Shown here one piece after another: positions 1 through 8,660 of a stretch of DNA of 64,000 nucleotides. Numbering within the stretch: the first letter of the stretch is position 1; each line of letters opens with the position of its first letter. This DNA comes from Methanolobus vulcani (GTDB taxonomy: Archaea > Halobacteriota > Methanosarcinia > Methanosarcinales > Methanosarcinaceae). The stretch is taken from assembly GCF_900100715.1 (NCBI RefSeq), contig NZ_FNCA01000001.1, positions 484,186-548,185 on the forward strand. The letters are read 5' to 3'. Position numbers and translations under genes: made by a program. Under the pieces are notes generated by a model. The model searched no databases, was not told the origin of the DNA, and saw nothing but the letters and a program-made list of their open reading frames with translations.

Positions 1-110
1 GAAAATAAGATACGCTGGCAGAGATTTATTTTTGATAACAGGTATCTATGGACTGTTTCTACTTCCAGTGTTAAAATCAATATAAAATTACTATCCTACT
101 TAAGTAGGTT

Positions 111-146
111 TTAAAAATGGGAGGGATGTATACATGCCAGCATCCC
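111..146 (-). terminator. probable terminator of the archaellin gene
   Basis: On the minus strand GGGATG (146-141) and CATCCC (128-123) can pair. The pair lies just after the archaellin stop codon and is followed by a short T run (117-113). This is consistent with a hairpin plus T-rich 3' end. No gene is visible between 1 and 154. Confidence 0.45.
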
Positions 147-154
147 CCTTTCAA

Positions 155-934
155 TTATGGATACAGTTGTACAGTTTCCTTAACACCGTAAGAAGAAGGC
201 GTGACGAACTCTGCACTGGTTGCTGCACCAGACTCAGGGGTCAGGACAATGCTGACCACAGTACGCGGAACAAGGTTAAGACCTGATGAATACATACTTC
301 CTGGAGCTCTAGAACCAATATAAGTATAAGTAGACCCACCTGCTTCTAGTGATGTTGTTCCAATATACACAGTAATAAGGTCCCCGGTATTCATTACAGG
401 ATTACTCTGAGAGAACGATGAATCCTCATCACGAATCTTTTCAACTGTAAAGTAGCGCATAGAGCTATTAACACCGTTGGTTACTGTACGAAAAAGTGCA
501 TCCAGATTGTCTGCAGCGGATGTTGAATTAAATGTAAACATTTGTCCGTATGACTTATCATTACCTGCATACGCAAGGTTATTTGTAGTTGTCCCGTCTG
601 TGATGGAGATAATTACCTGATTTACATCCACCGGTGAACTTCCAACATTAAGACCAACTTTTAGTTCCAGCATGTCGATTGTGTTGGACATGTCGACTAA
701 AGAATTTTTTGCACGTACACCTTCGATGTCTTTGACCATGAGGTTGGATGAAACTTCCTGTGTTGCCTGTTTACCTGTTGACTGGGCTTTCTGTTGCAGA
801 GTACCTGATGTCTGAATCAGAACAGCGGCAGCTACAGCGGCTACCAGCACCATGGCTATGAAAATGATAAGAGTACCAATACCCACCTGGGCACGTGTAT
901 CTTTTTTCATGAAAAATTGTTTATTTGCTTTCAT
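155..934 (-). CDS. flaB: archaellin (FlaB-type archaeal flagellin)
   Basis: Structural subunit of the archaellum filament. It has a class III (type IV pilin-like) signal peptide: a short basic leader ending KKDTRA, then QVGIGTLI, so the preflagellin peptidase FlaK/PibD would cut after residue 15. A long hydrophobic helix (about residues 16-40), rich in A and V, forms the filament core. A beta-rich, Thr/Ser/Asn-rich outer domain follows. The length of 259 aa is normal for methanogen archaellins, and several NxS/T sequons could be glycosylated. I start at ATG 934; an in-frame TTG lies 6 bases upstream and another ATG 24 bases downstream. No other archaellum gene (flaC to flaJ) is in the window, so the rest of the operon must lie elsewhere. 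Confidence 0.9.
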   Translation of the reverse strand: MKANKQFFMKKDTRAQVGIGTLIIFIAMVLVAAVAAAVLIQTSGTLQQKAQSTGKQATQEVSSNLMVKDIEGVRAKNSLVDMSNTIDMLELKVGLNVGSSPVDVNQVIISITDGTTTNNLAYAGNDKSYGQMFTFNSTSAADNLDALFRTVTNGVNSSMRYFTVEKIRDEDSSFSQSNPVMNTGDLITVYIGTTSLEAGGSTYTYIGSRAPGSMYSSGLNLVPRTVVSIVLTPESGAATSAEFVTPSSYGVKETVQLYP

Positions 935-1136
935 ATGCAAGTCCCCAATAATTATATATAAAAAATAATATAATGAGCATTGACTTTTACTATATATAAT
1001 GATTACCCTTTGAATGTACAGATATTATTACAGTTCCTTAACCATGTAACTATTAATGCAAAATTATTGTTGATGTAATGATCTGTTTTTTCTACTAGAT
1101 AAATATAGAAAGAACCAGAAAGAGTCGATTTCCACC

Positions 1137-1670
1137 TTATTTTTCAGTAAAGTCAGGATTCAGCCACACCATGAGAATATCATCTTCAAAACTGCCGTCC
1201 TTTCTCCTGACCTTTTTCTCCATCCGACCTTCTTCTACAAAACCAAGAGATTCGTAAAGACCTCTGGCTGAGTGGTTGCTCTCCATTGTAATTAGCTCTA
1301 CTCTCAGAACATCAGGGTATTCTGTTCTTACCTTTTCAAGCATTGTTGTAAAAAGCATCCTGCCGATTCCCCGTTTCTGAAATGACGAATGCACTGCGAT
1401 TGTCAGGTGCTCGAACACGTGGGAGAACACGCTTCTGGAAGAGCGATAGGTATGAAGGTCAGCTATTATGCGGTCGTTCTCATTGTCATCAACCACAAGG
1501 ATGATACCATCTTTCAGGCTGTTGGTGAGGAATTTATCGACGTATTCCTCTGTGACCTCATGTGGTTCGCGGATAATGCCGCCGGAAATCGTGGCTACCT
1601 CCCGGTAGAGGGCTAAGAGTTTGGATTTGTCTGCAAGGGTTGCAGGACGCGGGACAAAAGGAGAGGTCAT
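1137..1670 (-). CDS. GNAT family N-acetyltransferase
   Basis: Predicted acetyl-CoA-dependent N-acyltransferase; the substrate cannot be read from the sequence. The GNAT core is clear: motif A with QKRGIGRMLF (acetyl-CoA pyrophosphate loop) near residue 105-115, followed by the motif B region with NHSARGLYESLGF, typical of RimI/PhnO-like enzymes. At 177 aa it is a single-domain member. I chose ATG at 1670; the frame stays open to a TTG at 1691 but nothing supports that start. It is transcribed alone, convergent with nothing obvious, and about 280 bases from a divergent toxin-antitoxin pair. Confidence 0.85.
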   Translation of the reverse strand: MTSPFVPRPATLADKSKLLALYREVATISGGIIREPHEVTEEYVDKFLTNSLKDGIILVVDDNENDRIIADLHTYRSSRSVFSHVFEHLTIAVHSSFQKRGIGRMLFTTMLEKVRTEYPDVLRVELITMESNHSARGLYESLGFVEEGRMEKKVRRKDGSFEDDILMVWLNPDFTEK

Positions 1671-1952
1671 AATGGAGAAGATATGGAACAATCATATTGG
1701 AATTTATCGGAAGTAGAGGGGAACGAATCTAGCAACAGTAAGCTCTCAGAAAAAGGGCGTGAACATATGCAGGTTTATGTCAATTGGAATGGTGGGAAAG
1801 TGCCGCCTTCGGTGGGATGGCGGTTTCTTCGCTCAATATATGTTGGAAATTCCTGAAAATGTTAATAAGAATAATAGCTAATAAATATAAGGTAGAACTA
1901 GAATGTAATCACATCTCTAAAAAGAAGAAACAAAGATAACACTGCTATCAAT

Positions 1953-2303
1953 ATGTCATTTAAGAAAAACACTATTGAGATCAATGATGCCTTTGATCTT
2001 GCACAATCTCTGGGTCTTGATAGAAGGGTTGGAAAAGACCTGATGGAGCTTTGCAGGCAGCATGATATAGTATCTCTTGGACTTTTTGGCTCTTTTTCAA
2101 GGGGAGAACAGCAAGAAGATAGTGATATTGATCTTCTGGTGACATTCTCTAAAGGAAAAAGTCTTATTGATCACATAAAGATAGAAAATGAATTCGAAAC
2201 ACTTCTGGGTAAAAAAGTAGACCTTGTTACTGAAAGGTCATTAAGTCCATACATATCCCCCATGATCAGAGACGAACTTAGGAGAATCTATTGTGAAGGA
2301 TAA
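1953..2303 (+). CDS. mntA: MntA-type nucleotidyltransferase antitoxin
   Basis: Minimal nucleotidyltransferase (MNT) of the HEPN/MNT toxin-antitoxin class. In this family the antitoxin adenylylates a tyrosine of the HEPN toxin and neutralises it. The signature GSFSRGE is followed by DSDIDLLV, giving the Gly-Ser and paired Asp residues of the polymerase-beta fold (about residues 49-67). The 116-aa length is typical. The stop codon overlaps the start of the HEPN gene by 11 bases, so the two are translationally coupled. The N-terminal 35 residues precede the catalytic core and look helical. Confidence 0.88.
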   Translation: MSFKKNTIEINDAFDLAQSLGLDRRVGKDLMELCRQHDIVSLGLFGSFSRGEQQEDSDIDLLVTFSKGKSLIDHIKIENEFETLLGKKVDLVTERSLSPYISPMIRDELRRIYCEG

Positions 2304-2625
2304 TTCTGTATTTCTAAACTATATTCTTGATGCGATTAACCAGATAGAAGAATACACAGAATACCTGACCTATGAAGAGTTTCTTGAAAAAAGACTTATT
2401 CAGGATGCAGTAATACGGCAACTGGAAATAATAGGTGAAGCCACAAAGAACATTTCACCAAGTACAACAGAAAACTACCCTTTAATTCCATGGAAAGAAA
2501 TTGCAGGAATGAGGGATAAGCTGATACATGTCTATTTTGGAGTTGATCTTGATGAAGTATGGAACACCACAAAAAGAGATATTCCTGAACTGAAGACAGT
2601 TATAGAAACAATTCTTGCAAACTAA
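2293..2625 (+). CDS. hepT: HepT-type HEPN toxin (putative RNase)
   Basis: HEPN-domain partner of the preceding MNT gene; HepT proteins are RNases that act as toxins. The catalytic RX4-6H motif is present as R-DKLI-H-VYF near residue 76-83, and the tyrosine in that motif is the known adenylylation target in the family. Starts at a GTG (2293) inside the 3' end of mntA. 110 aa, all alpha by appearance. The pair is isolated, with no mobile element directly beside it; such pairs are common in archaeal chromosomes. Confidence 0.87.
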   Translation: MKDNSVFLNYILDAINQIEEYTEYLTYEEFLEKRLIQDAVIRQLEIIGEATKNISPSTTENYPLIPWKEIAGMRDKLIHVYFGVDLDEVWNTTKRDIPELKTVIETILAN

Positions 2626-2687
2626 TTCTACTAAACCGTCCCCTTTTAAATACTAAAATCCACTTATTCATCAAATAAGGACAGAAT

Positions 2688-3935
2688 ATGCCTCAGATTC
2701 CAAATGAACACCCGACACTATGGATAAGATCCACTAGATCAGAATCGCTTAAAGGCAAGACCATCGTACTTGCAGTTACAGGCAGCATTGCTGCTGTAAG
2801 GACAGTAGAACTTGCACGTGAATTCATCCGAAGGGGAGCAGATGTCTATGCGGTTATGAGTGAGGGTGCAGGGTGGATAATCAACCCAATGGCCCTGCAT
2901 TACGCAACCGGGAATGAAGTTATCACTGAAATCACCGGAAAGGTGGAACATGTGGAGTTCTTTGGGAATCTTGGCAGGGCAGACCTTTTGCTTATCGCTC
3001 CTGCAACAGCCAACACTCTTGGGAAGATCGCAGCAGGGATCGATGATACACCTGTGACAACCTTTGCAACCACAGCCATCGGTGCAGGTAAGCCTGTAAT
3101 GGTAGTACCTGCAATGCATGAGGACATGTACAACCATCCGGCTGTTATGGAGAACATTGAGAAAATGAAAGGTTGGGGAATCGGCTTCATCGGGCCAAGG
3201 ATAGAGGAAGGCATAGCAAAGATAGCTGGCAATGATGAGATCGTGCTTGAGGTTGAGAGGGCTATCGGGAAAAGGACACTCTGTGGGAAGAAGATACTAA
3301 TTACTAGTGGTTCTACAGCAGAACCAATTGATCCGATAAGAATCCTTACTAACAGGGCATCCGGGAAGACTGGGAATGAACTTGCTCTTGAAGCTTACCG
3401 CAGGGGTGCTGAGGTTACCATCGTTCACAGAAACAAACTTGGAGTAACTGGCATCAATGAGATTTACGCTGAAACTGCAGCCCAGATGACCGACGCAGTG
3501 CTTGGTGAACTTTCAGCGGGTTATGATGTGCTTATAAGTTCTGCTGCTATTGCTGATTATACAATTGATTCAAGTGACCGGAAGATAAAATCCGGAGAAG
3601 AAGGGCTTAAGCTTTCATTCAAAAACACTCGCAAGTTAATCAAAGAAGCGAGGCAGGCATATCCTCAGGTGAAGATAATAGGGTTCAAGGCTGAGGCAGG
3701 AGTTGATTCAGAAGAACTGCTCAAAAGGGCAAGGCAGACCCTTGAAAATTCAGGACTTGATATGATCGTTGCCAACGAGGTCAGTAAAGAAGGAATGGGA
3801 ACTGACAACAATAGTATTACTATATTATACTCCGGTAATAAAGATAATATTAGTATAGAAGGTTCCAAAAGTCTTATTGCAAATGTCCTGATAGATGAAA
3901 TTACAGACATGCTGACATCGAAAGGCGAAAATTAA
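2688..3935 (+). CDS. coaBC: bifunctional phosphopantothenoylcysteine synthetase/decarboxylase
   Basis: Catalyses two CoA biosynthesis steps: CTP/ATP-dependent coupling of 4'-phosphopantothenate with cysteine (CoaB, C-terminal half), then FMN-dependent decarboxylation to 4'-phosphopantetheine (CoaC, N-terminal half). The flavoprotein half starts with LAVTGSIAAVRT (about residue 28) and has APATANTLGKIAAG (about 105-118). The CoaB half begins near residue 200 with ITSGSTAEPIDPIR and NRASGKTG. 415 aa is normal for the fusion. A TTTAAATA-like box lies about 40 bases upstream and AAGG precedes the ATG. The stop codon abuts the pantoate kinase start, so the CoA genes form an operon. Confidence 0.95.
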   Translation: MPQIPNEHPTLWIRSTRSESLKGKTIVLAVTGSIAAVRTVELAREFIRRGADVYAVMSEGAGWIINPMALHYATGNEVITEITGKVEHVEFFGNLGRADLLLIAPATANTLGKIAAGIDDTPVTTFATTAIGAGKPVMVVPAMHEDMYNHPAVMENIEKMKGWGIGFIGPRIEEGIAKIAGNDEIVLEVERAIGKRTLCGKKILITSGSTAEPIDPIRILTNRASGKTGNELALEAYRRGAEVTIVHRNKLGVTGINEIYAETAAQMTDAVLGELSAGYDVLISSAAIADYTIDSSDRKIKSGEEGLKLSFKNTRKLIKEARQAYPQVKIIGFKAEAGVDSEELLKRARQTLENSGLDMIVANEVSKEGMGTDNNSITILYSGNKDNISIEGSKSLIANVLIDEITDMLTSKGEN

Positions 3936-4829
3936 ATGCAATCAGAATCTGTCGATGATACTCAGACGGCCAGAGCTTTTGCACCGGCCCATATTACAGG
4001 TTTTTTTCAGATACACGACCAGAATGATCCCATGAAAAAAGGGTCAACTGGTTGTGGAGTTGTACTTGATGGCGGAGTTTACACCACTGTTACTGCAGGA
4101 AAAGAGATTGATAATACAAAGATATTTCTCAATGGTGAAAAGGTAGCAGGGCACACTAGCAAAACAGTTGTTGAATCCATGACGGAATATCCTGTAAAAG
4201 TTGAAAGTATTTCTGATATACCTATTGAATGTGGTTTTGGTGCTTCCGGAGCCGGGGCTCTTGGAACTGCATACGCACTAAATCATGCTCTTTCGCTTGA
4301 ATATACATCGACCCGACTCAATGATATCGCACATGTTGCAGAAGTCAGGAATGGCAGTGGACTTGGAGATGTTGCAGGACAGGTACATGGTGGAATCCTT
4401 GTAAGAATGACACCAGGTGCCCCATCCATTATCCAGACAGACCAGATACCTACACGAGAAAGAGAAGTGTGCTGTGTTGTGCTTGGAAAACTATCTACAA
4501 GTTCGGTTCTGGGAGACAAATATATGGTCAAAAATATCAATGCTGCCGGAAAAGAAGCAATGAAAAAGCTCATGCAAAAACCCACAGCATCTAATTTTAT
4601 GCTTTGTTCCAGAGAATTTACCATGAATACAGGACTTGCTGAGGATAAAATAATAGATGTAATTGAAGCTGCAGAAAATGCAGGCGTTATAGCTTCACAG
4701 GCAATGCTTGGAAATGCAGTATTTTCAGTGCCATCAGTAACCTGTGCACCGGAACTTGTGAGTATATTTTCAGAATTTGGTGAAGTGCTTCGGTTCAGGA
4801 TACGAACTGGAAGCATCAGAATTGTCTGA
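3936..4829 (+). CDS. pantoate kinase (GHMP superfamily)
   Basis: Archaeal pantoate kinase (PoK, COG1829) phosphorylates pantoate to 4-phosphopantoate, replacing the bacterial pantothenate kinase route. The ATP-binding GHMP loop is visible as CGFGASGAGALGTAYAL (about residues 93-109), and the N-terminus has the family pattern FAPAHITGFF. 297 aa is the usual size. The ATG directly follows the coaBC stop with no gap, indicating coupling. With coaBC upstream and the phosphopantothenate synthetase two genes downstream, three consecutive steps of archaeal CoA synthesis are clustered. Confidence 0.92.
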   Translation: MQSESVDDTQTARAFAPAHITGFFQIHDQNDPMKKGSTGCGVVLDGGVYTTVTAGKEIDNTKIFLNGEKVAGHTSKTVVESMTEYPVKVESISDIPIECGFGASGAGALGTAYALNHALSLEYTSTRLNDIAHVAEVRNGSGLGDVAGQVHGGILVRMTPGAPSIIQTDQIPTREREVCCVVLGKLSTSSVLGDKYMVKNINAAGKEAMKKLMQKPTASNFMLCSREFTMNTGLAEDKIIDVIEAAENAGVIASQAMLGNAVFSVPSVTCAPELVSIFSEFGEVLRFRIRTGSIRIV

Positions 4830-4893
4830 GCGAAAACATATTATCAATTACACCTGATATTTACGCCTGGAATTATTCTATTGGAGATTTTTT

Positions 4894-5838
4894 ATGGTTG
4901 TTGAAGGTGAATGGGAACCCGAACCTCCTAAAAAGGTACCGGAACTCCCAATAAAAGATATTACACCTATTATTGGTAAGATATCACGTGGTATTGCTCT
5001 TATATTCGTAGTATTGATCGTATTTTCAATTTTATTCGGCTCTATCTTCGTATCTGTTGGAGCCGGAGAGGTTGGCGTGAAGTTCAACCAGTTCGGTGGT
5101 GTGGAAGATGACGAACTTGGGGAAGGATTACACATCGTTCCGCCATGGGTATCCGTGACAAAATACTCTGTTAGAAGTGAAACATACACCATGAGCGGTG
5201 TGGAAGATGAAGGACAGGTTGTTGGTGATGATCAGATCAAGGCACTCACGGCTGAAGGTCTTACACTGGGACTCGATATTACCGTAAGGTACAGACTTGT
5301 ACCAGACAAAGTAAGTGATGTCCATCAGAAACTCGGAACAAACTACGCTGAAAAGATAATAAGACCTACAATAAGGTCATCGATACGTGAAGTTGTTTCC
5401 AGCAAGACTGCTCTGCAGGTCTATGGAGAAGAAAGGGAACTTGTAGCCGGAGAGATGCTCACAAATATTGCAGATGCCCTTGATAGCGATGGTATCATTG
5501 TGGAAGAAGTGCTCGTAAGGAACGTAGTGCTCCCTACAAAGGTTGCTGAAGCCATTGAAGCAAAACTCCAGGCAGACCAGGATGCCCAGAGAATGATCTT
5601 CGTAAAGCAGAAAGAGCAGCTTGAAGCTGAAAGGAAGATAATTGAAGCGAACGGTATTGCTAATGCAACTATTGCCCAGGCATACGGTGAGGCTGAAGCA
5701 CTAAAAATAATCAATGAGCAACTGGCAAAGAACCCGAACCTCATAAACTACAAGTACATTCAGATGTTGCAGGGACAGGACATACAGACAATGCTTGTAC
5801 CAACTGACCAGGGAATAATACTGGATGCTAGCAAATAA
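4894..5838 (+). CDS. SPFH/Band 7 (prohibitin-like) membrane protein
   Basis: A single N-terminal membrane helix (about residues 30-53) follows a short proline-rich cytoplasmic segment. An SPFH/band 7 domain comes next (about 55-220, with VSVGAGEVGVKFNQFGG and VPPWV), then a charged coiled-coil stretch (about 215-265) with KQKEQLEAERKIIEA. This is the architecture of prohibitin/stomatin-like scaffold proteins that assemble into membrane rings. GGAG sits 7 bases before the ATG. It lies between pantoate kinase and phosphopantothenate synthetase on the same strand, so it is probably cotranscribed with CoA genes, although no biochemical link is evident. Confidence 0.88.
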   Translation: MVVEGEWEPEPPKKVPELPIKDITPIIGKISRGIALIFVVLIVFSILFGSIFVSVGAGEVGVKFNQFGGVEDDELGEGLHIVPPWVSVTKYSVRSETYTMSGVEDEGQVVGDDQIKALTAEGLTLGLDITVRYRLVPDKVSDVHQKLGTNYAEKIIRPTIRSSIREVVSSKTALQVYGEERELVAGEMLTNIADALDSDGIIVEEVLVRNVVLPTKVAEAIEAKLQADQDAQRMIFVKQKEQLEAERKIIEANGIANATIAQAYGEAEALKIINEQLAKNPNLINYKYIQMLQGQDIQTMLVPTDQGIILDASK

Positions 5839-5870
5839 GATAATAAAATGAAAAGGAGAAAACGGACTGA

Positions 5871-6641
5871 ATGACAGATATCCCTAAAGATCACCCCAGG
5901 TATGAATCCCTCATCACCAGGGAAAGAATAGTTGAAGGTGTGAACATCGGCATCACCAGCAAGCAGGGACTTGTGGCGCAGGGACGCGGGGAAGCCTTCG
6001 ATTACATTATAGGGGAAAAGACCACTAAATCAGCAGCCATTGCCGAGAGAGCAGCGGTTGCTAATATCCTTCTTGCAGAGAATGCCATAATATCTGTGAA
6101 CGGTAATACTGCTGCATTGGTTCCTGATCTTATGGCAGCTCTTGCAGATGTCACCGGAGCAAGACTTGAAGTGAACCTGTTCCACAGAAGTGATGCCAGG
6201 GTGCATAAAATAATCGAGCATCTAAAAGCGCATGGAGCAGGTGTTGTTCTAGGTGGAAAAGCAGACAAAAGACTTGACCTTTCCCATGACAGGGCTATTG
6301 TTGATGAGGAGGGTATATTCAGTGCTGATGTTGTACTGGTGCCCCTTGAAGACGGTGACAGGTGCCAGAAACTTGTGGAGATGGGTAAGACTGTAATTAC
6401 AATTGACCTGAACCCACTTTCCAGAACTGCACTGACAGCTAACATCACCATTGTGGATAATGTCACCAGAGCTCTTAAGAATATGATCCAGTTCACAAAA
6501 GAGATGAAAACTCATAGCAAGGATGAACTTCAGGAAGTTGTTGATTCATTCAACAATGATGTTACTATCTCAGATGCCCTTTACACTATGCAGGAAAACC
6601 TGAAGAACAAAGCAGAGGAGAAAGGACTTACATGTGTCTGA
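5871..6641 (+). CDS. 4-phosphopantoate-beta-alanine ligase (phosphopantothenate synthetase)
   Basis: Archaeal phosphopantothenate synthetase (PPS, COG1701) condenses 4-phosphopantoate with beta-alanine using ATP, completing the archaeal detour to phosphopantothenate. Family features seen are HPRYESLITRERIVEG near the N-terminus, QGRGEAFDYIIGE (about 36-49), the N-G-N-T-AAL loop (about 77-85), and DLNPLSRTA with a later DN(V)TRAL segment. The 256-aa length fits. An AGGAG lies about 12 bases upstream. The last 10 bases overlap the next gene (HD hydrolase), so the two are coupled. Confidence 0.92.
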   Translation: MTDIPKDHPRYESLITRERIVEGVNIGITSKQGLVAQGRGEAFDYIIGEKTTKSAAIAERAAVANILLAENAIISVNGNTAALVPDLMAALADVTGARLEVNLFHRSDARVHKIIEHLKAHGAGVVLGGKADKRLDLSHDRAIVDEEGIFSADVVLVPLEDGDRCQKLVEMGKTVITIDLNPLSRTALTANITIVDNVTRALKNMIQFTKEMKTHSKDELQEVVDSFNNDVTISDALYTMQENLKNKAEEKGLTCV

Positions 6642-7273
6642 TAGAGAACACAAGGAAATTCGTGTCACTGGTACTGGAAAATGAACCCAGTACACACGAT
6701 ATGTCACATATCGAAAGGGTTGAAAATACCTGCATGAGAATTCAGGAAAAAGAAGGTGGAGACTTACAGGTAATCCGTCTTGCAGCACTTCTACATGATG
6801 TAGGTATCGTGAGAGAACACAAGGAAGGTGGCAACCACGCAGAATATAGCGCCGAGATTGCACGTGATTTCCTTGCAGAGAATGGCGCTGAAGCAGAACT
6901 CATAGAACATGTGACATCATGTATCCTGACCCACCGTTTCAGCCGTGGAATGAAGGCAGAGACCATCGAGGCTCAGATCCTTCAGGATGCTGACAGGATC
7001 GATGCATTGGGTGCTGTAGGGATTTTCAGGTCACTTGTATCTATGGGAGCTTTAAGAGCTTTGAAAGAAACTATTGGAACCGTAAAGGAAACTTCCATGA
7101 ATGCTTACACCGAAGACCCATTTGACGGGTTCTACGATTACATGGAAAGAAAACCTTTTAAAATACCTGAAAGACTTAATACGGAAACAGCCAAAGATAT
7201 TGCAGAACAGAGACTGGCAATTATGCGCAAATATCTAAACGAGCTAAAAGAAGAGACATCAGGAGAGAAATAA
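6632..7273 (+). CDS. HD-domain phosphohydrolase
   Basis: Metal-dependent phosphohydrolase of the HD superfamily (YedJ/COG1418-like). The metal ligands can be followed: an early H in DMSHIERV (about residue 26), the HD doublet in ALLHDVGIV (about 52-53), H of GGNHAEYS, H of ILTHRF and D of LQDADRIDALG (about 116). The 213-aa length is typical for stand-alone members. Substrate is unknown. The gene overlaps the phosphopantothenate synthetase stop by 10 bases and its own stop overlaps the following deaminase start (TAATG), so it sits inside a tightly coupled operon that ends in SAM by-product recycling. Confidence 0.88.
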   Translation: MCLIENTRKFVSLVLENEPSTHDMSHIERVENTCMRIQEKEGGDLQVIRLAALLHDVGIVREHKEGGNHAEYSAEIARDFLAENGAEAELIEHVTSCILTHRFSRGMKAETIEAQILQDADRIDALGAVGIFRSLVSMGALRALKETIGTVKETSMNAYTEDPFDGFYDYMERKPFKIPERLNTETAKDIAEQRLAIMRKYLNELKEETSGEK

Positions 7274-8571
7274 TGGCGGATCTTATCATAAAGAATGCTT
7301 ATATCCTAACAATGGACCCGGAAGCAGGCGATATTAAGAACGGGGTCGTTGTTGTAGAGGATGGTAAAATAAAGGAAGTCGGAACTTCCACAGAATGTAC
7401 TGCTAAGAAAGTCATCGATGCAAAAGGCTCAGTCCTTATGCCCGGACTTGTTAACACTCATTGTCATGCAGGAATGACAATATTCAGAGGTTACGCAGAT
7501 GACATGCAGCTTCAGGACTGGCTTGAGAATCATATATGGCCTGCAGAAGCTAAACTTACTGATGATGACATCTATGCAGGTACAAGACTTGCATGTCTTG
7601 AAATGATTCGCTCCGGAACAATTGCCTTTGCGGATATGTACATCCATGAGAACAGGGTTGCTCAGGCTGTTGATGAAGCCGGAATCCGTGCAGCACTTTC
7701 CTACGGAATGATTGATTTTGGAGATAAGGAAAAGGCAGACAAGGAACTTGAAGTTGGTAGCGCTTTTGTCAAAGAATGGAATGGGAAAGCTGGTGGCAGG
7801 ATCATTACCATGTACGGACCGCATGCACCTAACACCTGTTCAAGGGATTTTCTCATAAGAGTGAAAGAGCAGGCTGTAAGAGATAACGTCAAATTGCATA
7901 TCCATGTGCTTGAGACCGAAGCCGAACTCAACTATATGAAAGAGAACTTCGGAATGTGCTCTATTCATTTCCTCAAGGGAATTGATTTCTGGGGAACTGA
8001 TGTGCTTGCTGCACACTGCGTGTGGCTCTCTGATGGTGATATAAAGATACTTGCTGAATACGGCGTTAATATATCCCACAATCCTAACAGCAATATGAAA
8101 CTCGCTTCCGGCATCTGTCCTGTTACAAAACTCATTGATGCGGGAGCAAATGTATGCCTTGGAACAGACGGATGTGCTTCTAACAACAATCTCGACATGT
8201 TTGAGGAAATGAGATCAGCAGCTCTTTTGCAGAAGGTAAGTGTTATGGATCCAACCGTGCTTCCTGCACGCAAGGTACTTGAGATGGCAACTGTCAATGG
8301 CGCAAAGGCCCTTGGAATCAACAGTGGAATGCTGAAAGAAGGTTACAACGCTGACATGATAATTATTGACATGAACAAAGCACACCTTGCACCTGTATAT
8401 GATGTAGCTTCACATCTTGTCTATGCTGCAAGCGGCAAAGATGTCAGGACTACAATTGTTGCCGGAAAAGTGCTCATGGATGATGGAAAAGTACTCTCCA
8501 TGGATGAGCAGGAAGTCATTGACATCGCTATAAAGGCTTCAAAAGATCTTCTTGGAAGGATTGGAAACTAA
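7273..8571 (+). CDS. dadD: 5'-deoxyadenosine / S-adenosylhomocysteine deaminase (DadD-like amidohydrolase)
   Basis: Zinc-dependent amidohydrolase of the MTA/SAH deaminase family. In methanogens the DadD enzyme deaminates 5'-deoxyadenosine, S-adenosylhomocysteine and methylthioadenosine. Zn ligands are visible: VNTHCHAGM (about residues 57-66), HIHVLETEAE (about 200-210), AAHCVWL and the catalytic Asp in LGTDGCASNNN (about 296-306). 432 aa is the family length. The start overlaps the upstream stop by one base. The adenosylhomocysteinase-family gene follows directly, which fits a two-step deaminate-then-hydrolyse pathway. Confidence 0.9.
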   Translation: MADLIIKNAYILTMDPEAGDIKNGVVVVEDGKIKEVGTSTECTAKKVIDAKGSVLMPGLVNTHCHAGMTIFRGYADDMQLQDWLENHIWPAEAKLTDDDIYAGTRLACLEMIRSGTIAFADMYIHENRVAQAVDEAGIRAALSYGMIDFGDKEKADKELEVGSAFVKEWNGKAGGRIITMYGPHAPNTCSRDFLIRVKEQAVRDNVKLHIHVLETEAELNYMKENFGMCSIHFLKGIDFWGTDVLAAHCVWLSDGDIKILAEYGVNISHNPNSNMKLASGICPVTKLIDAGANVCLGTDGCASNNNLDMFEEMRSAALLQKVSVMDPTVLPARKVLEMATVNGAKALGINSGMLKEGYNADMIIIDMNKAHLAPVYDVASHLVYAASGKDVRTTIVAGKVLMDDGKVLSMDEQEVIDIAIKASKDLLGRIGN

Positions 8572-8660
8572 GGAGTACAAGGCTTATACTTATATCAGAT
8601 GCATAATAATCAGGAAGATATCCTATTTATCTATAGTTATTTCAAAATTGGAGATAAAAG

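Noticed and set aside
1389..1616. 75-aa plus-strand ORF opposite the GNAT gene
   Set aside because: Lies fully inside a well-supported gene and shows no family features.
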